A stretch of 64,000 bases of DNA from Curtobacterium sp. MCBD17_013. GTDB taxonomy: Bacteria > Actinomycetota > Actinomycetes > Actinomycetales > Microbacteriaceae. The position numbers were made by a program, and so were the translations under genes. A model generated the notes under the pieces. The model saw nothing but the letters and a program-made list of their open reading frames with translations. It was not told where the DNA came from and did no database searches. Each line of letters opens with the position of its first letter. Position 1 is the stretch's first letter. Below are positions 1-7,668 of the stretch, in pieces. The stretch spans positions 310,001-374,000 of the forward strand of contig NZ_QKTU01000001.1 in assembly GCF_003234565.1 (NCBI RefSeq). The letters run 5' to 3'.

Positions 1-1266
1 GTGGGTCGCGTTGCGGCCCTCGAAGCTCGGGCCGAGTCCGTAGCCCTTGACCGTCTTGGCCAGGATGACCGTCGGCTGGCCCTTGTGCTCGGAGGCCGCC
101 TTGAACGCCGCGTACACCTTGCGGTAGTCGTGGCCGCCGCGCTTGAGGTTCCAGATCTGGTCGTCCGTGTAGTCCTCGACGAGTGCGAGCGCCTTCGGGT
201 CGCGTCCGAAGAAGTTCTCGCGGACGTACGCGCCGTTCTCGGCCTTGTACGTCTGGTAGTCACCGTCGGGGGTGCGGTTCATCAGGTTGAGGAGCGCGCC
301 CTCGGTGTCGCGGGCGAGGAGGTCGTCCCACTCGCGACCCCAGACGACCTTGATGACGTTCCAGCCCGCACCGCGGAAGAACGCCTCGAGCTCCTGGATG
401 ATCTTGCCGTTGCCGCGCACCGGGCCGTCGAGGCGCTGGAGGTTGCAGTTGATGACGAAGTTCAGGTTGTCGAGGCCGTCGTTCGCCGCGACCTGCAGCT
501 GGCCCCGGGACTCGACCTCGTCCATCTCGCCGTCGCCGAGGAACGCCCACACCTGCTGCTCCGAGGCGTCCTTGATGCCGCGGTTCGTCAGGTACTTGGC
601 CTGCTGCGCCTGGTAGATCGCGTTGATCGGCCCGATGCCCATCGAGACCGTCGGGAACTGCCAGAACGAGGGCATGAGACGCGGGTGCGGGTACGACGAC
701 AGTCCGCCGCCCTGGTGCGAGTGCTCCTGCCGGAAGCCGTCGAGCTGGTCCTCGCTGAGACGGCCCTCCAGGTACGCCCGGGCGTACATGCCGGGGGAGG
801 CGTGGCCCTGGAAGAAGACCTGGTCGCCGCCGGACGGGTGGTCCTGCGCGCGGAAGAAGTGGTTGTAGCCGACCTCGTACAGGGCGGCGCTCGACGCGTA
901 GGTCGAGATGTGGCCGCCGACCGCGACACCGGGGCGCTGGGCGCGGTGCACCGTGATGGCGGCGTTCCAGCGGATCCAGCGGCGGTAGCGGCGCTCGAGG
1001 TCCTCGTCGCCCGGGAACTCCGGCTCGTTCTCGGGCGCGATGGTGTTGACGTAGTCGGTGGTCGGGACCATCGGCACGCCCAGGTGGAGCTCGCGCGAGC
1101 GTTGCAGCAGGCTGAGCATGACCTCGCGCCCCCGGCCGTGGCCGTTCGCTGCGACCAGGCCGTCGAGGGACTCACGCCACTCGGCGGTCTCCTCCGGGTC
1201 CTGGTCCTGGGTGTCGGCACCCGCGATCCATGGCTGACGCTGGGGGTCCTGGTCGTTCACCGTCAC
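1..1266 (-). CDS. aceE: Pyruvate dehydrogenase E1 component, homodimeric type (N-terminal part)
   Basis: This is the N-terminal 422 residues of the E1 subunit that decarboxylates pyruvate with thiamine diphosphate (ThDP) and passes the acetyl group to lipoyl-E2. The gene runs off the left edge; the family is usually about 900 residues long. Visible landmarks include the PTTDYVNTI and [16 protein letters not shown] blocks and the ThDP site GDGEMDE followed by [18 protein letters not shown]. The GTG at 1266 (protein [10 protein letters not shown]) has a GAGG six bases upstream; a second GTG at 1260 is possible but badly spaced. The gene is divergent from the AhpE-type peroxiredoxin, a neighbourhood also known from mycobacteria. 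A strong plus-strand ORF over the same bases is only its antisense shadow. Confidence 0.97.
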   Translation of the reverse strand, partial: MTVNDQDPQRQPWIAGADTQDQDPEETAEWRESLDGLVAANGHGRGREVMLSLLQRSRELHLGVPMVPTTDYVNTIAPENEPEFPGDEDLERRYRRWIRWNAAITVHRAQRPGVAVGGHISTYASSAALYEVGYNHFFRAQDHPSGGDQVFFQGHASPGMYARAYLEGRLSEDQLDGFRQEHSHQGGGLSSYPHPRLMPSFWQFPTVSMGIGPINAIYQAQQAKYLTNRGIKDASEQQVWAFLGDGEMDEVESRGQLQVAANDGLDNLNFVINCNLQRLDGPVRGNGKIIQELEAFFRGAGWNVIKVVWGREWDDLLARDTEGALLNLMNRTPDGDYQTYKAENGAYVRENFFGRDPKALALVEDYTDDQIWNLKRGGHDYRKVYAAFKAASEHKGQPTVILAKTVKGYGLGPSFEGRNATH

Positions 1267-1409
1267 CGTTGACCTCGTTCGTTCGTGGTGGACATGTCGA
1301 TGCATCCGTCGCCGGGTCACGACGCGTGGATGGGCGAGACCACTCTAGTTCCCGCGTCCGACGCGCTCGCGCGGCTCGATGCCAGCGCACGCGGCATCGG
1401 GCACCGCGC

Positions 1410-1437
1410 TTGCGTTCGCGTGCCGTCGGCGTAGGAT
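1410..1437 (+). promoter_or_regulatory. Probable sigma-70-type promoter of the peroxiredoxin gene
   Basis: TTGCGT (1410-1415) and TAGGAT (1432-1437) are separated by 16 bp and lie about 95 bp before the ATG at 1534. The 267-bp divergent gap also holds a TAGAGT -10-like box on the minus strand near 1345 that could serve aceE, without a good -35. This was read by eye. Confidence 0.4.
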
Positions 1438-1533
1438 CTCACGTCGTGCGCGCGCCCGCCCGGGTGTGCGCCTGATGCAGCCGGGACCCATGCCGTCCCG
1501 CGACCGGGGCAGACCCAGAGAGAAGCACGCCAG

Positions 1534-2013
1534 ATGGCACTCGAGATCGGTTCCCTCGCTCCCGACTTCGAACTGCCGGACCAGCGCGGCGAGCACGTCC
1601 GCCTCAGCGACTTCCGCGGTGTGCGTCCGGTGGCGCTCGTGTTCTTCCCGCTCGCGTTCTCCTCGACCTGCACGAGCGAGCTCTGCGCGCTCCGCGACAA
1701 CATCGCGATGTTCGCCGACCACCGCGTCGAGCTCATCGGCATCAGCGTCGACTCGAAGGCCACGCTCCGCTCGTTCGCCGACTCGAACGGGTACGACTTC
1801 ACGCTGCTCGCGGACTTCTGGCCGCACGGTGCGGTCAGCAAGGAGTACGGGGTCTTCCTCGAGAAGAAGGGCTTCGCGAACCGCGCGACGTTCGTCATCG
1901 ACACCGACGGTCGGATCCGCGCCTCGATCATCACCGAGCCGGGGCTCGCCCGCGACGTCAGCGAGTACCGAGCCGCGCTCGATCGTCTGACGCCCGCACC
2001 CGCCGCCGCCTGA
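1534..2013 (+). CDS. ahpE: AhpE-type one-cysteine peroxiredoxin
   Basis: A 159-residue thiol peroxidase of the thioredoxin fold that reduces hydroperoxides in the cytoplasm. The AhpC/TSA domain fills the protein. The active-site block is PLAFSSTC (PxxxSxxC) with peroxidatic Cys46, followed by TSELC with Cys51, the arrangement found in AhpE. The ATG at 1534 follows GAGAGAAG. It is divergent from aceE and convergent with the hydrolase that ends at 2090; a perfect hairpin lies between them. Pairing of ahpE with aceE supports AhpE rather than a generic bacterioferritin-comigratory protein. Confidence 0.9.
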   Translation: MALEIGSLAPDFELPDQRGEHVRLSDFRGVRPVALVFFPLAFSSTCTSELCALRDNIAMFADHRVELIGISVDSKATLRSFADSNGYDFTLLADFWPHGAVSKEYGVFLEKKGFANRATFVIDTDGRIRASIITEPGLARDVSEYRAALDRLTPAPAAA

Positions 2014-2020
2014 GCCCTGC

Positions 2021-2065
2021 GGCGAGGGGCCGTGCGCCGAGGGGCGGTGCGCCGAGGGGCCGTGC
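2021..2065. repeat. Three 15-bp tandem repeats
   Basis: Three near-identical 15-bp units (2021-2035, 2036-2050, 2051-2065) with core GAGGGGCCGTGC follow directly after the peroxiredoxin stop. The last unit is also the left arm of the terminator hairpin at 2052-2086, so the repeat looks like a triplicated terminator arm. Confidence 0.8.
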
Positions 2066-2086
2066 GGACCCGGCACGGCCCCTCGG
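2052..2086. terminator. Bidirectional terminator hairpin between convergent genes
   Basis: A perfect 14-bp stem (2052-2065 with 2073-2086) closes a 7-base loop. It sits between the stops at 2013 (plus) and 2090 (minus). No T-run follows, as is usual in high-GC actinobacteria. Confidence 0.7.
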
Positions 2087-2089
2087 TCG

Positions 2090-3760
2090 TCAGACGCCCA
2101 CGGCCTGCCGGACGGACGGGTCCTGGACGAAGGCCGCGACGGCGGTGGCGAGCACGGCCTCCGTGGCCGCCTCGCGCGTCGCGGCACCGAACATCGCATG
2201 GTCGGCCTCCGGGAGCTCCACGACCCGGAGCGTCCCGGGCAGGTGCGCGAGCCGGTGGGCTGCCGTGGCGCCGCCTCGTGCCCGGAAGACGGCGCCGTCG
2301 CCCGGACCGAGCACGAGGGTCACGTCGGTGCCGGCCGCGAGCGGCGCGCGGATGACGGGTTCGACGAACTGCACGTGTCCACGCCGGGCCAGCGCCAACG
2401 CCACGCGGTACGGCAGGTGCCGCTTGACGGCGGCGACGAGCGCGTCACGGCGTGTGCGGACGTGGGGCCGTGCCTCCGCGTCCGCGGCCGCGACGGCACC
2501 CGGTGCTGCGGGGCGGGACCGGTAGTCCGCCTGGCTGAGGCCGACCACGAACCCGGCACGACCCGCGGCGACCCGGAGGCCCAACCACCCGCCGACCGAG
2601 AGTCCGACGATCCCGACCCGGTCGGCCGGGAGCGCGAGGTGGTCGAGGACGTGGCTGACGTCGTCGATCCACTCCTGGGTGAAGAGCAGGCTCGGCTCGT
2701 CGGCGACGACGGGTCCGGTCTCGCCCGTGCCCCGACGGTCGACACGGACGGACCGGATGCCCGCCGCGGCGAGTCGTCGAGCGAGGTCGACCTGCAGGCG
2801 CGTGACGCCGATGCGGTGTTCGGACGAACCGTTGAGCAGCACCACGGTCGGGGCGTCGTCGTCGCCGTGCCGCGGCCTGGTGTCGACGGCGAAGAGGTGG
2901 TCCGGTCCGATGCGGACGAGGTGTTCCTCGACGTCCTGGTCGACGACCGCCCGCTCGGTCGGGACGAGCTCCATCGGCGCCGGGACGGGCTCGGGCGGCA
3001 CACGGCGGGTCACCCACTCGCCGACGGCGTCGACGCTCGCGGCGGGGATGCGCGCGGAGAGGCTCGACACGCCGAGGAGCGCCTCGTGCCCGTCGACCCG
3101 CACGATGTCGATCCCGTCCCGGTCGTACCCGGCCGGGACACGGCGGTCCCCGTCGTTCCGCACCGCCACGAGCACGGGCATGCGGTCGGCCGGTCCGGTC
3201 GGGTACCCGAGGGCCCCGATCGCCGCTGCCTGGTCGGCGGGGATGTCAGCACCCACCACGGTGACCGTGCCGTCGTGGGCGGTGGTGACCGCCGATCCGG
3301 GTCTGGTGTCGATCCCCGCCACCGAGACCGCGGCGAGTGCCCGTGCCGCCCGGAGCCAGGAGCGTCCGGACCGCGGCGGGTCCCAGAGCACGAGTCCCGC
3401 GGCGTCCGGGTCGTCGTCGGCTGCCGCGGCCGCGACGAGGGCCCCGGACGCGAGGCCGACGTACACGATTCGGGTGCAGCCGGCGGTGCGCAGCGCCTCC
3501 GCCGCGAGCCGTGCGCCGTCACGATGGGACGTCGCGGTCGCGGCGACGACGGAGTCCCCGCTGCCGGGGTGGTCGTAGCGCACGGAGGCGATGCCGTGGT
3601 CCGCGAGTCGCGCGGCGAGGAGGCGTTCGGTCCGGTAGGCGAGGACGTGCTCGTGCCCGAAGGGTGGGCAGACGACGACCCCGGTGGAACCGGGCCGGGT
3701 GGGGCGTTCGACGGTCGCGAGCACGGCCCCACCGCCGAGCCACGTGTCGAGCGCCGGCAT
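2090..3760 (-). CDS. Tandem two-domain alpha/beta hydrolase, last gene of the EPS/aminoacyl operon
   Basis: A 556-residue protein with two serine-hydrolase domains. Domain 2 (about residues 280-545) has a complete nucleophile elbow GLSVGG with Ser388, an acid candidate in GPGD (Asp488) and a late His in EADH (His521). Domain 1 (about residues 20-255) has the elbow sequence GLASG (102-106) with Ala where the nucleophile should be, although HPGSGDS and a late His225 remain; it is probably non-catalytic. The ATG at 3760 shares one base with the stop of the carrier-protein ligase, so the two are translationally coupled. A longer open frame to 3868 overlaps the ligase and is not the start. A type II thioesterase or deacylase for the carrier-bound aminoacyl group, or an EPS deacylase, are possible roles by context. 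The substrate is unknown. Confidence 0.85.
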   Translation of the reverse strand: MPALDTWLGGGAVLATVERPTRPGSTGVVVCPPFGHEHVLAYRTERLLAARLADHGIASVRYDHPGSGDSVVAATATSHRDGARLAAEALRTAGCTRIVYVGLASGALVAAAAADDDPDAAGLVLWDPPRSGRSWLRAARALAAVSVAGIDTRPGSAVTTAHDGTVTVVGADIPADQAAAIGALGYPTGPADRMPVLVAVRNDGDRRVPAGYDRDGIDIVRVDGHEALLGVSSLSARIPAASVDAVGEWVTRRVPPEPVPAPMELVPTERAVVDQDVEEHLVRIGPDHLFAVDTRPRHGDDDAPTVVLLNGSSEHRIGVTRLQVDLARRLAAAGIRSVRVDRRGTGETGPVVADEPSLLFTQEWIDDVSHVLDHLALPADRVGIVGLSVGGWLGLRVAAGRAGFVVGLSQADYRSRPAAPGAVAAADAEARPHVRTRRDALVAAVKRHLPYRVALALARRGHVQFVEPVIRAPLAAGTDVTLVLGPGDGAVFRARGGATAAHRLAHLPGTLRVVELPEADHAMFGAATREAATEAVLATAVAAFVQDPSVRQAVGV

Positions 3761-4704
3761 CAGCGCAGCGACAGCTGGTCGAGCGTCGAGACCGGCCAGT
3801 CCGCGAGCGAGGTCCCGAACGTGCGGAAGAGGGCGAGCGTGATCCGCTCCATGCCGAACGCGATGCACGACGTGTGGGCGACGCTGCCGTCCGCGGTCGT
3901 GATCCCGAAGGGTGCGCCGAAGTGGTCACCCGCACTGTTCGCACTGGCGATCGCGGTGCCGTCGGAGAGCCCGGGGTAGATCGGGACGGTGACCTCGATC
4001 TTCAGCTCGTCGGTGAGCTGGTTCGCGGCGAGGAACTTGCCGGCGCGGCCGAAGAAGGGGTCGTTCGCGGGGACGCGGGTGACGTCGAGCCCGAGGGCGG
4101 CGAGCATCGCGGCCTGGCGCTCGCTCCACGTGTTGCGGAAGGTCCTGGCGTCGTCCTCGCCGCCCACGTAGACGAACTCGTGCATGCGGAACGACTGGAG
4201 CCGCATCGGGTCGTCGGAGGGCTCGTGGCGGAACGTGTACCCGACGACGTCGAACACGCGACCGTCGACCTGCTGGCCCGCCAGGTGGTCGTAGAGCGGG
4301 TGGCACACGGCGGACACGAGCATGGTCTCGCCGGGGTGCAGGAACCGGTCCCAGTCCTCGCCCGCGGCACGCGCGGCGAGGAGCGCGGCGTGGTCGCGGT
4401 CGGAGCCCGTGAACGTGTGGATGGCACCCGTGAGCTGCGGGAACGAGGCCACGTAGTCGGTGCGCTCGAAGGCGGACCGGGCGATGACCGGGGCGAAGCG
4501 GATCCGCTCCGGGGCGAGCTCGGCGAACCCGAGCGTGATGTACCGGTCGACGGCGTCGACGACGTCGTCGAACGTGCCGTTGCGGCCGAAGAGGCCGGGC
4601 TCCCCGGCGGGGACGAGGAGGCCGGCGTCGACGAGCTCGTCGCGGAACGCGAGGCGGGCGGCGTCGAGGTCGGTGGTCTGCGGTGCTGTTGTCGTGTCGG
4701 TCAC
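3760..4704 (-). CDS. Amino acid:[carrier protein] ligase (class II seryl-tRNA synthetase homologue)
   Basis: A 314-residue homologue of the class II synthetase catalytic core without a tRNA-binding arm. Characterised family members (Bradyrhizobium and Agrobacterium aa:CP ligases) adenylate small amino acids such as glycine or alanine and load them onto the phosphopantetheine of a carrier protein. Visible motifs: motif 2 around FRMHE (Arg173, Glu176) and motif 3 around AFGMERITLALF. The three zinc ligands typical of the family fit Cys134 (AVCHPLY), Glu176 and Cys280 (HTSCIAFG). The GTG at 4704 overlaps the upstream dehydrogenase stop by four bases (GTGA). The neighbouring carrier-protein domain is the obvious partner. 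Amino-acid identity cannot be read with certainty. Confidence 0.9.
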   Translation of the reverse strand: MTDTTTAPQTTDLDAARLAFRDELVDAGLLVPAGEPGLFGRNGTFDDVVDAVDRYITLGFAELAPERIRFAPVIARSAFERTDYVASFPQLTGAIHTFTGSDRDHAALLAARAAGEDWDRFLHPGETMLVSAVCHPLYDHLAGQQVDGRVFDVVGYTFRHEPSDDPMRLQSFRMHEFVYVGGEDDARTFRNTWSERQAAMLAALGLDVTRVPANDPFFGRAGKFLAANQLTDELKIEVTVPIYPGLSDGTAIASANSAGDHFGAPFGITTADGSVAHTSCIAFGMERITLALFRTFGTSLADWPVSTLDQLSLR

Positions 4705-5885
4705 GGGTTCGACCTTCCGTTGCTGATGGTTGCGATCTTGGCGTTGTGGTGCAGGATGCGGTCGTTGCCGACCATGAGGGCGGTGCCGTGCGCGTCGCGC
4801 ACGATCCGGCCCAGGCTCGACGGGTCTCCGAGCCGGTACCCCGCGATGCCCGTGATCACGAGCGCGCGGGAGACGATGTCGAGCACGGCTTCGCTCGCCG
4901 TGACCTTGAGGCCGTTGACCCAGCGGGCCGTCGCCACGGACTCGAGCACGGCGGGCTCGTTCGCCGCCGCCTCCCACCGTCGCGCGGACGCCTCGACCGT
5001 GTCGGCCAGGGACTGCACGCGCAGCTCGACCTCGGCGAGGCGGAGTGCTGCGGGCGGGGTGGTGCCGAGGGCCTTGCGGGCGGCGCGACGGACCGACGCG
5101 CGGGCGGTCTCGGTGGCGCTCCGGGCCATGCCGAGCCAGGCCGCGGCCCAGAGCACGTGCGACACCGGCGTCATGGTCTGCGCCGACATCTCGGCGAAGG
5201 GCTGGGCGAGCACGTGGTCCGGGTCGACGTCGGCGGTCAGCGAGAACCCCTCGCTCGCTGTGCCGCGGAGGCCGAGGGTGTCCCAGCCGCTCCGACGCAC
5301 GAGTTCGGTGCGCTCGGCCGGGCAGACCACGAGCACCTGGTCGGACGGCGGGCTGTCCGGGGTCCGGCGCGCGGTGGCGAGCACCGCGCTGGCATGGAGA
5401 CCGTAGGAGATGACCGGGGTCTCCTTGGCGAGACGCACGCCGCAGGTGGTGGCCTCGACCGAGCAGCCGCTCGATCCGGTGTCGCCGCCGGTCGTGATCT
5501 CGGTCGTGGCCGAGGCGATGAGGGCGCCCTCGTCGCGGACCCGGGCGAGGAGCCGGGCGGCGGCGACGCTCGTGCCGCCGTGGCGGACGAGCGTGGCGAC
5601 CTGCCCGACGTGCATCGCGAACACCATGGCCGTGGAGGCGCAGGCGCCGCCGAGGACGGTCGCGACGTCGGCGAGTTCCGTGAGCGTGGCACCCTCGCCG
5701 CCCAGATCGACCGGGAGGACCGCGGCGAGCAGTCCGAGTCGGCGCAGCGCCGCCACGGACTCGCTCGGGAACCGTCCTTCGGCGTCGATCCGGTCCGCCC
5801 ACTCGGCGGCGACGCCCGCGGCCTCGACCGCGCGGTCGTGCAGGGAGACGACGTCCGTGGCGCGGACGTCGGGGAGGACCGTCAC
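4701..5885 (-). CDS. Acyl-CoA/acyl-ACP dehydrogenase-like flavoprotein
   Basis: A 394-residue FAD enzyme of the acyl-CoA dehydrogenase family: helical N-terminal domain (about residues 1-115), central beta domain (about 115-215) and C-terminal helical bundle (about 215-390) ending with a conserved-looking HHNAKIATISNG. Related enzymes oxidise acyl or aminoacyl thioesters, for example prolyl-carrier protein in pyrrole biosynthesis. It sits between the carrier protein and the amino acid ligase, overlapping both by four bases (GTGA at 5885 and 4704). This context makes a carrier-bound aminoacyl thioester the most likely substrate, which is inference. The GTG at 5885 was chosen for the overlap with the upstream stop; the longer open frame would run inside the carrier-protein gene. 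Confidence 0.87.
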   Translation of the reverse strand: MTVLPDVRATDVVSLHDRAVEAAGVAAEWADRIDAEGRFPSESVAALRRLGLLAAVLPVDLGGEGATLTELADVATVLGGACASTAMVFAMHVGQVATLVRHGGTSVAAARLLARVRDEGALIASATTEITTGGDTGSSGCSVEATTCGVRLAKETPVISYGLHASAVLATARRTPDSPPSDQVLVVCPAERTELVRRSGWDTLGLRGTASEGFSLTADVDPDHVLAQPFAEMSAQTMTPVSHVLWAAAWLGMARSATETARASVRRAARKALGTTPPAALRLAEVELRVQSLADTVEASARRWEAAANEPAVLESVATARWVNGLKVTASEAVLDIVSRALVITGIAGYRLGDPSSLGRIVRDAHGTALMVGNDRILHHNAKIATISNGRSNP

Positions 5886-6517
5886 GCTGCCACCGCCTGA
5901 GCGCGGACGACCGCCTCGATCGACGCGATCGTGGCGAACGTGCTGCGGGTGAGCGCCTCGTCGGGGAACTCGATGTCGCACTCCTCCTCGACGGCGAGCA
6001 TGACCGTGATGGTCGCGTGTGACGTCAGGCCGACCTGGTACAGGTCGTCGGTGTCGAGGACCTGGGCGACGGGGACGGAGAGGTGGCCGTGGCGCTCGAG
6101 GACCTCGCGGATGATCGTGGACATTGGCTGGTGTTCCTTCCCCCGGATGACGGAGACGGCGGTCGCGGCGGCGAATCCGCCCTCGTGGGTGAGCGAGACG
6201 CTCACGGACTGGAGCCGTTCGCGGACCGATCGGTCACGGGCGGCGTGGTGGAGCCGGACGACGGGTGCGCCGCTCGGCAGGCTGAGGATCTCGACGTCGT
6301 GCGGCAGCACCGGCTCGTCGGGAGCCGGGCGGAGCAGCTTGACCACGGCCTCCTTGCCGGCGAAGCGCGCGGCGACGCGGTGCGGCTCGTCGTGGCACTG
6401 GAGCCGCTCCCTGGGCGACAGGATGCGGTCGAGGTAGCGGTCGCCGAACCGGTCGATGCTCGCGGCGACCGTCTGCACGGCGATCATGTCCGTGCCGACC
6501 CGGATGCGGGGGCTCAT
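5882..6517 (-). CDS. Fused phosphopantetheinyl transferase (AcpS-like) and acyl carrier protein
   Basis: One open frame of 211 residues holds two functions. Residues 1-127 are an AcpS-type transferase, with VGTDMI, RFAGKEAVVK and SLTHEGG, that would attach phosphopantetheine from CoA. Residues 132-211 are a carrier protein with the attachment site GLTSH (Ser166), the style of carrier used by amino acid:carrier-protein ligases. There is no stop codon between them. A strong GGGGAAGGAA lies nine bases before ATG codon 132 (6122-6124), so free carrier protein could also be made by internal initiation. The ATG at 6517 overlaps the upstream glycosyltransferase stop (ATGA). A frameshift error joining two genes is possible, but no shift is needed to explain the sequence. 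Confidence 0.88.
   Translation of the reverse strand: MSPRIRVGTDMIAVQTVAASIDRFGDRYLDRILSPRERLQCHDEPHRVAARFAGKEAVVKLLRPAPDEPVLPHDVEILSLPSGAPVVRLHHAARDRSVRERLQSVSVSLTHEGGFAAATAVSVIRGKEHQPMSTIIREVLERHGHLSVPVAQVLDTDDLYQVGLTSHATITVMLAVEEECDIEFPDEALTRSTFATIASIEAVVRAQAVAA
6125..6143 (-). promoter_or_regulatory. Internal ribosome binding site for a free carrier protein
   Basis: Reading on the minus strand, GGGGAAGGAA followed by a nine-base spacer precedes ATG 6124-6122 inside the fused PPTase-carrier gene. It is the best Shine-Dalgarno sequence in this stretch and would allow an 80-residue stand-alone carrier with Ser35 as its attachment site. Confidence 0.55.
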
Positions 6518-7668
6518 GCGGACGCTCCGTAGTGCTCGAGGACCCGGTCGACGTGCCGGTCCATGTCGAGTTCCTCGGCGCGACGGGTCGCTCCCGCGCG
6601 GAGTGCGGCGCGGAGCGCGCGGTCGTCGACGAGTCGTTCGATCGCGCCCCGGAGCGCGGCGGCGGTGGGCGGCACGACGAGGCCGCTGTCGCCGTCCGCG
6701 ACGAGCGGGGGTGACGCCGTGGTCGTGGTGAGGACGGGCACCCCGGCGAGCAGGGCCTCGGCCACGACGATCGGGAAGTTCTCGGCCCACCGGCTCGGCA
6801 TCACGAGCAGGTCGGTCTCGGCGAGGGCGCGGGCCCGCCCGGCCTCGTCGAGCCAACCGGCAGCGACCACCGCGTCGGCCGCCGACACGGCGTCGCGCAG
6901 GGGGCCGTCACCGCCGACGGTGAGCGTGGCGCCCGGGACACCGGCGCCCCACGCCTCGAGCAGCAGCGGGATCCCCTTGTGCTCGGCGAGCTTGCCGAGG
7001 AACAGGACGCGGAGCACGTCGGACTCGCTCCGCGGCGGGGCGTCCCGGGGCGCCGACCAACCGTGCGGCAGCACCGTGCTCCGGTGGGCGTCGAGTCGGA
7101 AACCGCGTTCCGCGTGCCGGTCGCGCGTGCGCTCGCTGGGGAAGATGAGCGTCGCGTCGCGCGGGATGGCAGCGGCGACGACGCGCGATCGGAGCCCCTG
7201 GACCCGACCGACGTGGTCGATCGGGGCGTCGCCGCGCGTCAGGGACGCCGACGTGTGGACGAGCGTGAAGTCGTGCGCGGTGTGCACCACCCGCGGACCG
7301 GCGAGCCGGAACGGTGCGGCCCCGAACCCGGAGAACCGGTGGACGTGCACGGCGTCGAACCCGCCGTCCTCGAGGAAACGGGTGATGGCCGTCGGACGGA
7401 GGGAGTCGCGCAGCTCGGCCGCGTGGAACCGGACCCGGGCGAGGCGGCCGGTGCCCTGGCGGTCCGGGGAGTAGGGACGGCGTCCGGGGACGACGACGAG
7501 CCGTGCGCCCGTCGCGGCCACGAGGGCGCGGGCGCCGTCGTCGACCCATCCGGTGACGACGGTGACGTCGTGCCCGCGCCGGACCTGTGCTCCGGCGAGT
7601 GCGAGGCAGTACTGTTCGGCGCCGCCCAGCGGACTGAGCAGGGAGCTGGACACATGTGCGATCCTCAT
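6514..7668 (-). CDS. Glycosyltransferase family 4 (GT-B fold)
   Basis: A 384-residue cytoplasmic or membrane-associated transferase for EPS repeat-unit assembly. The N-terminal domain begins MRIAHVSSSLLSPLGGAEQY, typical of GT4. The C-terminal donor-binding domain has VLFLGKLAEHKGI and a retaining-enzyme block around PSRWAENFPIVVAEALLAGVPV. The ATG at 7668 overlaps the stop of the double glycosyltransferase by four bases; upstream in-frame codons would intrude into that gene. Donor and acceptor sugars cannot be inferred. It is translationally coupled on both sides, downstream to the PPTase-carrier fusion, which links glycan assembly to the aminoacyl module. Confidence 0.92.
   Translation of the reverse strand: MRIAHVSSSLLSPLGGAEQYCLALAGAQVRRGHDVTVVTGWVDDGARALVAATGARLVVVPGRRPYSPDRQGTGRLARVRFHAAELRDSLRPTAITRFLEDGGFDAVHVHRFSGFGAAPFRLAGPRVVHTAHDFTLVHTSASLTRGDAPIDHVGRVQGLRSRVVAAAIPRDATLIFPSERTRDRHAERGFRLDAHRSTVLPHGWSAPRDAPPRSESDVLRVLFLGKLAEHKGIPLLLEAWGAGVPGATLTVGGDGPLRDAVSAADAVVAAGWLDEAGRARALAETDLLVMPSRWAENFPIVVAEALLAGVPVLTTTTASPPLVADGDSGLVVPPTAAALRGAIERLVDDRALRAALRAGATRRAEELDMDRHVDRVLEHYGASA

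Noticed and set aside
1-1272. 423-residue plus-strand ORF over aceE
   Set aside because: Its translation is Val/Arg/Glu low-complexity, while the minus strand encodes an unmistakable pyruvate dehydrogenase E1.
6121-6150. Treating the PPTase and carrier protein as two ordinary genes
   Set aside because: No stop codon separates them, so ribosomes finishing the PPTase must continue into the carrier; the internal start is annotated as an additional possibility.
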